Source: Citrobacter youngae
Lineage (GTDB): Bacteria; Pseudomonadota; Gammaproteobacteria; Enterobacterales; Enterobacteriaceae
Length of the DNA stretch: 64,000 bases
Assembly (NCBI RefSeq): GCF_003818115.1
Contig: NZ_RPOI01000016.1
Coordinates: 310,001 to 374,000, forward strand
Direction: 5' to 3'
The notes beneath the pieces were generated by a model. It was not told the DNA's origin. It did not search any database and saw only the letters and a program-made list of their open reading frames with translations. How positions within the stretch are numbered: the first letter of the stretch is position 1; every line of letters starts with the position of its first letter. Both the position numbers and the translations under genes were made by a program. Positions 38,137 to 48,258 of the stretch are shown in pieces.

Positions 38137-38761
38137 TTGAAGATCAAAATGAATCGCTACGCATTGATTGCCGCGCTGGCGATGTTTCTCTCTGGTTGTG
38201 TGGCTCAACGTGAGCCCGCGCCGGTAGAGGAAGTGAAGCCAGTACCGGAACAACCCGTGCAGCCGCAACAGCCGGTGCCGGTAGTGCCAACGGTGCCAAC
38301 CATACCGCAGCAGCCGGGTCCGATTGAACACGAGGACCAAACGGCGCAGCCAACCCCACGTCAGCGTCATTATGACTGGAACGGGGCAATGCAGCCGATG
38401 GTCGGCAAAATGCTGCAAGCTGAGGGTGTGAAAGCAGGGGGCGTTCTGCTGGTTGATAGCGTAAATAACCGTACCAACGGCTCGTTAAACGCGGGTGAAG
38501 CCACCGAGACTTTGCGAAATGCGCTGGCGAATAATGGTAAATTTACCCTGGTTTCTGCGCAGCAGTTGGCAGTAGCCAAGCAGCAGTTAGGTCTGTCGCC
38601 TAACGACAGCCTGGGAACACGCAGCAAAGCGATTGGTATTGCCCGTAACGTTGGCGCGCAGTATGTGCTCTATTCCAGCGCTTCCGGTAACGTCAATTCA
38701 CCTGCGCTGCAAATGCAATTAATGCTGGTACAAACTGGCGAGATAATCTGGTCAGGTAAAG

Positions 38762-38781
<20 letters not shown>
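38137..38781 (+). CDS. lpoB: Penicillin-binding protein 1B activator LpoB
   Basis: Outer-membrane lipoprotein that reaches through peptidoglycan to activate PBP1B. It has 214 residues from a TTG ([10 protein letters not shown]) or 210 from the ATG at 38149. Lipobox FLSGC is followed by a disordered Pro/Gln/Val-rich linker (about 26-70, repeats of [16 protein letters not shown] type), then the globular domain with [14 protein letters not shown]. The end overlaps thiK by 20 bases. Confidence 0.95.
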
Positions 38782-40622
<1,841 letters not shown>

Positions 40623-40643
40623 CGCACGTTTGGCGAGGATGCG

Positions 40644-41186
40644 ATGATTATCTATTTACACGGTTTTGACTCTAACAGTCCGGGCAACCACGAGAAAGTA
40701 TTGCAACTGCAATTTATTGACCCGGATGTCAGGCTGATTAGCTACAGTACGCGGCATCCTAAACATGATATGCAGCATCTGCTGAAAGAAGTGGACAAAA
40801 TGCTGCAGCTTAATGTCGACGACCGACCGCTGATTTGTGGCGTCGGGCTCGGGGGATATTGGGCAGAACGAATTGGTTTCCTGTGTGATATTCGTCAGGT
40901 GGTGTTTAACCCTAACCTGTTCCCGTATGAGAATATGGAAGGGAAAATCGACAGGCCGGAAGAGTATGCTGATATCGCCACAAAATGTGTGACCAACTTC
41001 CGCGAGAAAAATCGCGATCGCTGCCTGGTTATTCTGTCACGCCATGATGAAGCCTTGAACAGCCAGCGTTCATCGGAGGAGCTGCATCATTACTATGAAA
41101 TTGTATGGGATGAAGAACAAACCCATAAATTCAAAAACATCTCCCCGCATTTGCAGCGAATCAAAGCGTTCAAGACGTTAGGTTAA
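40644..41186 (+). CDS. ycfP: Esterase-like protein YcfP
   Basis: Small alpha/beta-hydrolase-like protein of the UPF0227 family, 180 residues, as in E. coli. It opens [18 protein letters not shown] and contains [14 protein letters not shown] in the place of a nucleophile elbow, with Gly where Ser is usual, so enzymatic activity is uncertain. Last gene of the hinT group, followed by a terminator. Confidence 0.94.
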   Translation: MIIYLHGFDSNSPGNHEKVLQLQFIDPDVRLISYSTRHPKHDMQHLLKEVDKMLQLNVDDRPLICGVGLGGYWAERIGFLCDIRQVVFNPNLFPYENMEGKIDRPEEYADIATKCVTNFREKNRDRCLVILSRHDEALNSQRSSEELHHYYEIVWDEEQTHKFKNISPHLQRIKAFKTLG

Positions 41187-41202
41187 TCTTTACTGAGCGT
41201 TT

Positions 41203-41232
41203 AAAAAACCAGCCTTCGGGCTGGTTTTTTTG
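41203..41232 (+). terminator. Terminator after ycfP
   Basis: AACCAGCC, tetraloop TTCG, GGCTGGTT, then a run of seven T from 41224. Preceding A residues give a possible reverse function. Confidence 0.9.
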
Positions 41233-41272
41233 TCCTAAAAGTCTGGGTTGTCTATCTTTTCAACATCAAAAC

Positions 41273-41286
41273 TTGATGCACATCAA
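41273..41286. promoter_or_regulatory. FNR site upstream of ndh
   Basis: TTGAT-GCAC-ATCAA is a perfect FNR palindrome. In E. coli FNR represses ndh without oxygen from sites in this region; the position upstream of the promoter fits. Confidence 0.85.
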
Positions 41287-41422
41287 TTTTGGTATGACCA
41301 ATGCACCGTTCGTGTTATTCTCAGTCTCGAGGAACATTTTCAATATCGTAACTTGTTGTTAATTAAAGGCTATATACATAACTTTTAATTAACAATTGGT
41401 TAATAAATTTGAGGGGGTCACG

Positions 41423-42727
41423 TTGACTACACCATTGAAAAGGATCGTGATTGTCGGCGGCGGTGCTGGCGGACTGGAAATGGCGACGCAGTTGGGTAAA
41501 AAACTGGGTCGTAAGAAAAAGGCAAAAATCACGCTGGTAGACAGAAACCACAGCCACCTGTGGAAACCGTTGCTGCACGAAGTAGCAACAGGATCGCTGG
41601 ATGAAGGTGTTGATGCGCTGAGCTATCTGGCGCATGCCCGTAACCATGGGTTCCAGTTCCAGCTGGGTTCGGTGATGGATATCGATCGTGAAGCGAAAAC
41701 CATCACGATTGCTGAGCTGCGAGACGAGAAAGGCGATCTGCTGGTCCCTGAGCGTAAAGTGCCATATGACACGCTGGTGATGGCACTGGGCAGTACGTCC
41801 AACGATTTCAACACGCCGGGCGTCAAAGAGAACTGTATTTTCCTCGATAACCCGCACCAGGCGCGTCGCTTCCACCAGGAAATGCTGAATCTGTTCCTGA
41901 AATATTCTGCAAACCTGGGCGCGAACGGCAAAGTGAATATCGCTATCGTCGGCGGTGGTGCAACGGGGGTAGAACTCTCCGCTGAGCTGCACAATGCGGT
42001 AAAACAGTTGCACAGCTATGGTTATAAAGGGCTGACCAACGAAGCGCTGAACGTCACACTGGTGGAAGCCGGTGAACGTATTTTGCCAGCGTTGCCGCCG
42101 CGTATTTCCAGCGCCGCGCATAACGAGTTAACCAAGCTGGGCGTACGTGTACTGACTCAGACGATGGTCACCAGCGCTGACGAAGGTGGGTTGCATACCA
42201 AAGATGGCGAGTACATCAAAGCTGATCTGATGGTGTGGGCAGCAGGTATCAAAGCGCCAGACTTTATGAAAGAGATTGGTGGTCTGGAAACCAACCGTAT
42301 CAACCAACTGGTGGTTGAACCAACCCTGCAGACGTCGCGTGATCCGGACATCTATGCGATTGGTGACTGTGCTTCCTGCGCGCGTCCGGAAGGGGGTTTT
42401 GTGCCGCCGCGTGCCCAGGCTGCGCACCAGATGGCATCCTGCGCGATGAACAACATTCTGGCGCAGATGAACGGTAAACCGCTAAAAGCGTATCAGTATA
42501 AAGATCACGGTTCTCTGGTTTCTCTCTCCAACTTCTCTACCGTGGGCAGTCTGATGGGCAACCTGACGCGTGGCTCAATGATGGTGGAAGGGCGTATTGC
42601 ACGCTTTGTCTACATTTCACTGTACCGTATGCACCAGATTGCGCTGCATGGTTACTTCAAAACCGGCCTGATGATGTTGGTTGGCAGCATTAACCGGGTG
42701 ATTCGTCCGCGTCTTAAACTGCACTAA
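41423..42727 (+). CDS. ndh: NADH:quinone oxidoreductase II Ndh
   Basis: Single-subunit, non-proton-pumping NADH dehydrogenase; a peripheral membrane flavoprotein. It has 434 residues from a TTG start ([16 protein letters not shown]), as in E. coli; GAGGGGG stands before it. Two dinucleotide folds: FAD motif GGGAGG at 12-17 and NADH motif [13 protein letters not shown] near residue 177. The C-terminus [14 protein letters not shown] is the amphipathic membrane anchor. The FNR palindrome upstream fits aerobic expression. Confidence 0.97.
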   Translation: MTTPLKRIVIVGGGAGGLEMATQLGKKLGRKKKAKITLVDRNHSHLWKPLLHEVATGSLDEGVDALSYLAHARNHGFQFQLGSVMDIDREAKTITIAELRDEKGDLLVPERKVPYDTLVMALGSTSNDFNTPGVKENCIFLDNPHQARRFHQEMLNLFLKYSANLGANGKVNIAIVGGGATGVELSAELHNAVKQLHSYGYKGLTNEALNVTLVEAGERILPALPPRISSAAHNELTKLGVRVLTQTMVTSADEGGLHTKDGEYIKADLMVWAAGIKAPDFMKEIGGLETNRINQLVVEPTLQTSRDPDIYAIGDCASCARPEGGFVPPRAQAAHQMASCAMNNILAQMNGKPLKAYQYKDHGSLVSLSNFSTVGSLMGNLTRGSMMVEGRIARFVYISLYRMHQIALHGYFKTGLMMLVGSINRVIRPRLKLH

Positions 42728-42740
42728 TACTGGCTTATAA

Positions 42741-42772
42741 TGCCGGATGGAATGCTTCATCCGGCACTTTCT
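42741..42772 (+). terminator. Hairpin after ndh (terminator or REP-like)
   Basis: TGCCGGATG and CATCCGGCA form a perfect 9-bp stem around GAATGCTT, followed by CTTTCTTTC. The stem sequence is also the core of REP elements. Confidence 0.7.
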
Positions 42773-42895
42773 TTCAGAGTTCTCTGAATCATGCTGCTTT
42801 ACCCCCTTTCTCCGCGATTTTCATCCGTAATCTGATTGGCATTATTTACCTTCTGTTGCAAAGTTGTTGCTAATAGCAAAAAAGGAGGAAGTCCC

Positions 42896-43435
42896 GTGAA
42901 TAAATCAATGTTGGCGGGTATAGGGATTGGCGTAGCTGCTGCGCTGGGTGTGGCAGCGGTGGCCAGTCTAAACGTTTTTGAGCGTGGCCCACAGTTTGCA
43001 CAAGTCGTCTCTGCAACACCGATTAAAGAAACGGTAAAAACACCGCGCCAGGAATGTCGTAACGTAACGGTTACTCACCGTAAACCTGTACAGGATGAAA
43101 ACCGTATTGCCGGTTCCGTGCTGGGTGCGGTTGCCGGGGGCGTAATTGGTCATCAGTTTGGTGGTGGCCGCGGCAAAGACATTGCGACCGTTGCTGGTGC
43201 GCTAGGTGGCGGTTATGCAGGTAACCAGATTCAGGGGTCAATGCAGGAAAACGATACGTACACAACCACACAACAACGTTGTAAAACAGTGTATGACAAA
43301 TCAGAAAAAATGCTGGGCTACGACGTAACGTATAAAATTGGCGATCAGCAGGGCAAAATCCGCATGGATAAAGATCCCGGTACGCAAATTCCGCTGGATA
43401 ACAACGGCCAGTTGGTTCTGAATAACAAGGCGTAA
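42896..43435 (+). CDS. ycfJ: Glycine-zipper outer-membrane protein YcfJ
   Basis: Protein of 179 residues from a GTG preceded by the strong ribosome site AAAGGAGGA; E. coli YcfJ has the same length. An N-terminal hydrophobic segment (about 3-24) is followed by a glycine-zipper hairpin (GSVLGAVAGGVIGHQFGGG, then GALGGGYAGNQIQG) of the 2TM/Rick17kDa type. Function not established; in E. coli linked to surface properties and biofilm. Confidence 0.92.
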   Translation: MNKSMLAGIGIGVAAALGVAAVASLNVFERGPQFAQVVSATPIKETVKTPRQECRNVTVTHRKPVQDENRIAGSVLGAVAGGVIGHQFGGGRGKDIATVAGALGGGYAGNQIQGSMQENDTYTTTQQRCKTVYDKSEKMLGYDVTYKIGDQQGKIRMDKDPGTQIPLDNNGQLVLNNKA

Positions 43436-43456
43436 AATAGCGTTATCATGAATATT

Positions 43457-43490
43457 AGCCCCCCATCGCTCAGGCTGGGGGGCTTTTTTT
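43457..43490 (+). terminator. Terminator after ycfJ
   Basis: AGCCCCCCA (43457-43465) pairs with TGGGGGGCT (43476-43484), followed by seven T. The convergent receptor gene ends at 43492. Confidence 0.9.
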
Positions 43491-43491
43491 A

Positions 43492-45672
43492 TCAGAAGGT
43501 TAAGGCATAGTTCAAACCAAAGGTGCGACCCCGACCTTTGTATTCATACAAGGATGGACTGCCATAAGTCGGGCTGTAGAGTAACGGTGCACGCTGTCCC
43601 CATAGGGTGGTGTACTCTTCATTCAGCAGGTTCTCAACGCTAAAGGTCAGTTTACCCAGCGGGAGCTGATAGCTGCCGATAAAGTCCATCGTATTGTACC
43701 CATCCAGCTTGTTGCCACTGGCGTCGGTCAGATCAAATGTTTGCTGGCTCTGTACGCGCAATGTCCACGGTTCTGGTGCCCAGCCGACCCACGCGGTTGC
43801 TTTGGACGGTGAGGCCAGAGTCACATCCCATTTTTGCCATTTACCGTTCTGTTTCACTTCCGATTTAATGACATTGAAGTTGCCGCCCAAGCTCCAGTCC
43901 GTATCCGCAATGAAATAATCTACCGCGCCTTCAAGGCCATAAATGCGGCGATCGTCGGGTTGTACATTAATGGTCATATCGTTGCGGTTAACGACGATCG
44001 ATTTATCAGACGTGGAATAGTAAGCGGCGAGCTGTGTACGCAGGTTATCGCCGGTGTAGCGCCACCCCAGTTCGTAAGAGTTAACTTTAATGCCTTCCAG
44101 ACGTGAATCCGCTACGTTAACACTGCGCTGGAGCTGATAATGATCGCCAACCAGCGAGTAGGTACCGTTGCCGTAGTATTTTCCGGGGTCGGGAAGTTCC
44201 ACACCTTGAGAGAAGTTGAACCAGGTCTGCTGGCGATCGGTCAGGTGTGCGAGGATGCCCGCGTTAAACAGGAAGTTATCATAGTCTGCTTTGCCACCCG
44301 GGATACTATCAGCAGAGTTCGCCAGACCCGTTGCGATGCCTTGTTGTTGCGTATAGCCGACAAAATCATCAACGCGGTTTTCAGTCCACTGGTAGCGGAT
44401 ACCGCCGCTGAGCGTAAAGATGTCATTAATGTCGTAGCTGTTTTGCAGGAAAGGCGCGAAGTTGGTGATGCTGTAACCGGGATAGCGCCCGGTGGTGTAG
44501 GCCGTTCGGTTATCCATACCGCCAGAGGGGAGGGAATAAGCCAGATCGAAGAATTCTTGATTGGAATCGAATGTTTCGTGATCGGCGTCGATACCCCATG
44601 TCAGTTCCCAGTTTTCCATCAGCTGGCTGTTGAGGGTGATTTTGGCACCAAACTGGTCAGTATCCTGCTGTGATGCGGAGAAACTGGTGACCTTACCTTT
44701 GCTCAGCGTAGGGAAGGGATAGAATTTAAGTGATTCGTCACGGTAATAGATCTGGCTGACCAGATTCTGGCCGAAGAAATTGGCATCGGAATATTGCAGA
44801 CTGATCAGATGCCGTTCCGTGCCGGGGATACGGTCGGAATTGAGACCGCTGCTGGTATGAGCGTTGCCGGTTCCCGTCACGGCAGACATGTTCTTGCCGA
44901 GATCCAGTCCGTAGTCGTCATCTCCCTGGCTTTTGTAGTACTGCGTAACCAGCTGCAACTGGCGGTTGTCATCAAGCTCAATCGTCCCGGTACCCATCAG
45001 ATCCAGGCGATCGGAATGCTGCAGACCGGTTTGGGTATTATCGAGCATTAAGGCGTCGTGGTTGGCATCATACCACCCCCCAAACCGTTGATAAGCGACA
45101 GACATGCGTCCGGATGCGCGGTCGGTTCCTCCGCTCACTGCGGCGGCAACACGCTCGTCATGATCGTTACTGTTGTTGAAACCGCTTTTGCTGCCCAGCT
45201 CGAGTTCAACTTCACGCTCAGGCTGACCTTTTTTGGTGACGATGTTGATCAAACCACCGGTACTTCCGCCGCCATACAGTGATGTTGCCCCAGAGATAAC
45301 TTCAATGTGTGCAATATTAAACGGATCAATGGAGTCGAGCTGGCGGCTGTCGGTGCGGGAAGAGTTGAGACGAACACCGTCAATAAGCACAACGATGGCG
45401 CGACCACGCATGTTCATCCCGTAGTTGGTCCGTCCCTGGCTGCTAACGTCGATTCCGGGGATCAACTGAGCCAGAACATCTTTAAACTCTTTCCCCCCCT
45501 GAACCTGCTGTTCAATCTCTCTGCCTTCGATAACCCATGTCGTTTGCGCCATTTCTGCCACGGTGCGTTGGCTCCGGTTGGCGCTGACGATGAGATCTTC
45601 TTCTTCTGCCGCCATTGCCGGTAGGGTTAAAGACAGTAACAGAGGATTGAGCACCCAGAGATGCTTATTCAT
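43492..45672 (-). CDS. TonB-dependent siderophore receptor, IutA-like
   Basis: Outer-membrane receptor of 726 residues closely resembling aerobactin receptor IutA: VAEMAQTTWVIE, DVSSQGRTNYGMNMRGR, LIDGVRLNSSRTDSRQLDS and SGATSLYGGGSTGGLINIVT in the plug, and a C-terminus GRTFGLNYALTF ending in Phe. A signal peptide ends at about 21 (LTLPAMA); the TonB box is EDLIVSANR. It lies between ycfJ and comR, where E. coli K-12 has no receptor. No iucABCD genes are in the window, so it could serve to take up foreign aerobactin or a related hydroxamate. A near-perfect Fur box precedes it. Confidence 0.9.
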   Translation of the reverse strand: MNKHLWVLNPLLLSLTLPAMAAEEEDLIVSANRSQRTVAEMAQTTWVIEGREIEQQVQGGKEFKDVLAQLIPGIDVSSQGRTNYGMNMRGRAIVVLIDGVRLNSSRTDSRQLDSIDPFNIAHIEVISGATSLYGGGSTGGLINIVTKKGQPEREVELELGSKSGFNNSNDHDERVAAAVSGGTDRASGRMSVAYQRFGGWYDANHDALMLDNTQTGLQHSDRLDLMGTGTIELDDNRQLQLVTQYYKSQGDDDYGLDLGKNMSAVTGTGNAHTSSGLNSDRIPGTERHLISLQYSDANFFGQNLVSQIYYRDESLKFYPFPTLSKGKVTSFSASQQDTDQFGAKITLNSQLMENWELTWGIDADHETFDSNQEFFDLAYSLPSGGMDNRTAYTTGRYPGYSITNFAPFLQNSYDINDIFTLSGGIRYQWTENRVDDFVGYTQQQGIATGLANSADSIPGGKADYDNFLFNAGILAHLTDRQQTWFNFSQGVELPDPGKYYGNGTYSLVGDHYQLQRSVNVADSRLEGIKVNSYELGWRYTGDNLRTQLAAYYSTSDKSIVVNRNDMTINVQPDDRRIYGLEGAVDYFIADTDWSLGGNFNVIKSEVKQNGKWQKWDVTLASPSKATAWVGWAPEPWTLRVQSQQTFDLTDASGNKLDGYNTMDFIGSYQLPLGKLTFSVENLLNEEYTTLWGQRAPLLYSPTYGSPSLYEYKGRGRTFGLNYALTF

Positions 45673-45773
45673 TTGTATTCCTTATAAAATTTGTTGGCCT
45701 GTTTTTATTTTTACGGCATGGAAACCGATCGTTACATTATGAAACGGGTATTAAAACAAATGCGAATATTGCT

Positions 45774-45792
45774 GATAATGATTGACATTATC
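45774..45792. promoter_or_regulatory. Fur box before the IutA-like receptor gene
   Basis: GATAATGATTGACATTATC matches the Fur consensus at 16 of 19 positions and is itself a nearly perfect palindrome. It lies about 100 bases upstream of the receptor start. Confidence 0.85.
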
Positions 45793-45867
45793 AATGTATT
45801 TTACAAAATAAATGCATTAACCCAATGAAAACAATAAAGAATGTAGGGGTTAAGATGTGCCGTTTCC

Positions 45868-45895
45868 ACCAGGAGCAGCGTAAGCTCCCGGTGAT
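45868..45895 (-). terminator. Hairpin downstream of comR
   Basis: CACC-A-GGAGC and GCTCC-C-GGTG form a 9-bp stem with one A-C mismatch around AGCGTAA, in the 253 bases between the comR stop and the receptor start. There is no strong T run, so terminator function is uncertain. Confidence 0.45.
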
Positions 45896-45925
45896 GACAT
45901 TAAGACGTGGGTAGTGTGGGAATGG

Positions 45926-46561
45926 TTAATCTTTAATCAGTTCAGGCCACAATCGTAATGTGGTGTGCGCGATCTGCATCAGTTTTTCGAACGAGGCTCC
46001 TTCGCGGGCGCTGATCGACATACCCTGCAAAATACAGTTCAGATATTCAGCCAACTTTTGTACATCGCAGTGTGCCGGTATTTCACCCTTTTCCTGTCGT
46101 TGATGCAGAAACTGAGCCAGCGTCTGTTCCTGCATGGCGTGACGGGATTTAACCGTGTGCGCAATGTCCCGGGAGGAGGCGGCCAGCGTAGCGGATGTGT
46201 TAATCATGAAACATCCCGCAGGCGTGTCTTTACTGGTGAAGCAGGTCGCTATGGCGGTGAAATAGTCCTCAAGTGCAGATTCGAGGCTTTTTTCTTCACA
46301 AAACAGTTGGGCTTCGTGTTTTGCCGCGAAGCGACTGATATAGCGGTCCAGCACGGCACGAAACAGTCCTTCCTTATTGGTAAATTCTGCATACAGCGTA
46401 GGCGCTTTTGCCCCGGTTGCTTCTACGAGATCGGCGAGCGATGTCGCTTCATATCCGTGCTGCCAGAAGAGTGTCATGGCCTTATCAAGCGCGGCTTCCC
46501 TGTCGAACACTTTTGGTCGGCCACGGCTTTTTTTTGCACAACCTGTCGTTTCAGTTGTCAT
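45926..46561 (-). CDS. comR: TetR-family copper-responsive repressor ComR
   Basis: TetR-family repressor of 211 residues from the ATG at 46561 (MTTETTGCAKKSRGRPKVFD); the frame runs 25 codons further upstream without similarity. The helix-turn-helix is at about 20-65 (TSLADLVEATGAKAPTLYAEF). In E. coli ComR represses the adjacent bhsA (comC) gene and copper relieves it. Here bhsA is divergent from comR, as in E. coli. Confidence 0.93.
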   Translation of the reverse strand: MTTETTGCAKKSRGRPKVFDREAALDKAMTLFWQHGYEATSLADLVEATGAKAPTLYAEFTNKEGLFRAVLDRYISRFAAKHEAQLFCEEKSLESALEDYFTAIATCFTSKDTPAGCFMINTSATLAASSRDIAHTVKSRHAMQEQTLAQFLHQRQEKGEIPAHCDVQKLAEYLNCILQGMSISAREGASFEKLMQIAHTTLRLWPELIKD

Positions 46562-46804
46562 GGTGCCGTTGTACCTTGTTGGGTTTATTGAATAACCATT
46601 ATAAAAATAATCGCGCAGACACTCCAGTGCATTCAAGATAAAAATAATTCAATGCTATTGATATGAAAAATAAGACCTTTGTACTTTAAATAACAATCGT
46701 TATAAAAAAATGTTGACGTGTGACCTGGATCACATCTATGATTTATCTATCGATCGTTAAGTTAATCGCTTACGGCACACATTCACCTGCTAAAGGTCAC
46801 TATC
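46562..46804. promoter_or_regulatory. comR / bhsA divergent control region
   Basis: A 243-base AT-rich region expected to hold the ComR operator and both promoters. It has a clear CRP palindrome (46719-46734, separate entry). Palindromic candidates for ComR are TAACAATCGTTA near 46691-46702 and the CGATCGTTA block near 46751. Confidence 0.6.
46719..46734. promoter_or_regulatory. CRP site upstream of bhsA
   Basis: TGTGA-CCTGGA-TCACA: both half-sites match the CRP consensus exactly with the standard 6-base spacing. It lies about 78 bases upstream of the bhsA start. Confidence 0.8.
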
Positions 46805-47062
46805 ATGAAAAACGTAAAAACTCTTTTTGTCGCTGCTGTCCTGAGCTCACTTTCATTTGCAAGCTTTGCCGCTGTTGAAGTTCAGGCTACACCTGCAGGC
46901 CAACAGAAAGTCGGTATTATCTCCGCCAACGCCGGGACTAATTTAGGTTCTCTGGAAGATCAACTGGCACAGAAAGCAGATGAAATGGGGGCGAAGTCAT
47001 TCCGTATTACTTCTGTTACCGGTCCTAACACCCTTCACGGGACTGCAGTTATCTATAAATAA
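46805..47062 (+). CDS. bhsA: Multiple-stress outer-membrane protein BhsA (ComC)
   Basis: Small DUF1471 protein of 85 residues. A signal peptide ends at LSFASFAA (about residue 22); the mature domain contains KVGIISANAGTNLGSLE and the C-terminus GPNTLHGTAVIYK. In E. coli it lowers outer-membrane copper permeability and is induced by many stresses. AAAGGTCAC precedes the ATG. Same length as E. coli. Confidence 0.95.
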   Translation: MKNVKTLFVAAVLSSLSFASFAAVEVQATPAGQQKVGIISANAGTNLGSLEDQLAQKADEMGAKSFRITSVTGPNTLHGTAVIYK

Positions 47063-47096
47063 GTTGTAAGCCCTCGCAATGCCACTGCGAATTCAA

Positions 47097-47134
47097 TAAA
47101 AAACCCCGCGGGAACAAACCGGCGGGGTTTTTTT
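47097..47134. terminator. Bidirectional terminator between bhsA and ldtC
   Basis: AAACCCCGC (47101-47109) pairs with GCGGGGTTT (47122-47130). A residues before and T residues after serve both convergent genes. Confidence 0.9.
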
Positions 47135-47145
47135 ATGGCCTGAAT

Positions 47146-48114
47146 TTACAGCGTTTGTGCAGGAGCATCGTGATGGCGCGTCACGTCTACAGGCATGCCT
47201 GAACGTAGCTCCATTGCATGCTCCATCACCGCTGCGTCTGTTTGTGCCGCATTTTTAAAGTTCTGCATTGATGAATTCAACACGATTGGCAGTAACTGCG
47301 GGTCGTCATTAATCTTTTCTGACAGCGGTTGGTGTACTTCAACCAGGCGCATACCGTTAGGTTCAACGGAGGCTTTAATCGGCGTGTTGATGATGTTCAC
47401 TTTGGTTCCCGGCGTAACCTGACGGAATAAGGTTTCAATATCACCGTCACGCAGGCGAATACACCCGGAACTAACACGCATACCGATGCCAAAATCCGCG
47501 TTGGTTCCATGCAGCAAATACACACCGCCGTAAGCCGCTAAGCGGATTGCATGATGGCCCATCGGGTTATCCGGCCCGGCAGGTACTACGGCAGGGAGGT
47601 CGATACCATTGGCTTTATACCGTGCGCGGATATTCGCTGTTGGTGTCCAGGTCGGGTTAGCACGCTTATCAGAGATGGTGGTGACCATTGTTGGCGTCAG
47701 GGTGTCGCCGCCTAACTGGCCAATGCCAATGGGATACACGGTCACCGATTTTGTCCCTGGCTGGTAATAGTAAAGACGCAGTTCGGCGAGGTTAATGACA
47801 ATCCCTTCGCGTGGGGCATCCGGTAGCAGAGTTTGCAATGGGATGGTTAAAACACTGCCCGGGCGAGGTACGTATGGATCGACGCCGGGGTTAGCCTGCA
47901 GCAGCGCTAAAAAGCCGACGTTGTATTTTTTCGCAATGGCTTCCAGCGATCCGCCGTTGTTTTCGACAACGTGAGTGGCATTTTCGCCCACCAGTTTGCT
48001 GCCTGGCGGCGGGAGCGGCCAGGTATTCGCTTGAGCCGGGAGCGCTAATGCGACGGTCGCCGCGAGCGTAAAAAGCGTTAGCCAGCGAGAGAGTCGTTTA
48101 TTGTTTAACATCAC
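47146..48114 (-). CDS. ldtC: L,D-transpeptidase LdtC (YcfS)
   Basis: Periplasmic L,D-transpeptidase attaching Braun lipoprotein to peptidoglycan; 322 residues (second Met is an alternative start). Signal peptide ends near LPAQA (about 29). A LysM-type segment (GGSLEAIAKKYNVGFLALLQ) precedes the YkuD domain with LLHGTNADFGIG and the catalytic Cys in VSSGCIRLRDGD. It is paralogous to erfK at 25104. mfd is upstream in the same direction, 144 bases away. Confidence 0.95.
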   Translation of the reverse strand: MMLNNKRLSRWLTLFTLAATVALALPAQANTWPLPPPGSKLVGENATHVVENNGGSLEAIAKKYNVGFLALLQANPGVDPYVPRPGSVLTIPLQTLLPDAPREGIVINLAELRLYYYQPGTKSVTVYPIGIGQLGGDTLTPTMVTTISDKRANPTWTPTANIRARYKANGIDLPAVVPAGPDNPMGHHAIRLAAYGGVYLLHGTNADFGIGMRVSSGCIRLRDGDIETLFRQVTPGTKVNIINTPIKASVEPNGMRLVEVHQPLSEKINDDPQLLPIVLNSSMQNFKNAAQTDAAVMEHAMELRSGMPVDVTRHHDAPAQTL

Positions 48115-48222
48115 CTAAATCCATTGTTTTTACGTGGTTTTTATTATGTAAAAGTAAACAGGAATTATGGCGGTTTGCTGTGTCGGGAAGTGCAGGGAAG
48201 TGCAAAGAGTTTGTAAATTCAT

Positions 48223-48253
48223 CGGCCGGGCAAGCACCGTGCTCACCCGGCCG
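48223..48253 (-). terminator. Hairpin after mfd
   Basis: CGGCCGGG (48223-48230) pairs with CCCGGCCG (48246-48253), with an inner AGCAC/GTGCT pair. It lies six bases past the mfd stop. There is no long T run, so it may protect the transcript end rather than terminate by itself. Confidence 0.6.
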
Positions 48254-48258
48254 GAACG

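Noticed and set aside
41363..42121. Leftward open frame of 252 codons
   Set aside because: Antisense to ndh and its promoter region; composition is a by-product of ndh codon use.
45965..46591. Rightward open frame of 208 codons
   Set aside because: Antisense to comR, which has TetR similarity throughout.
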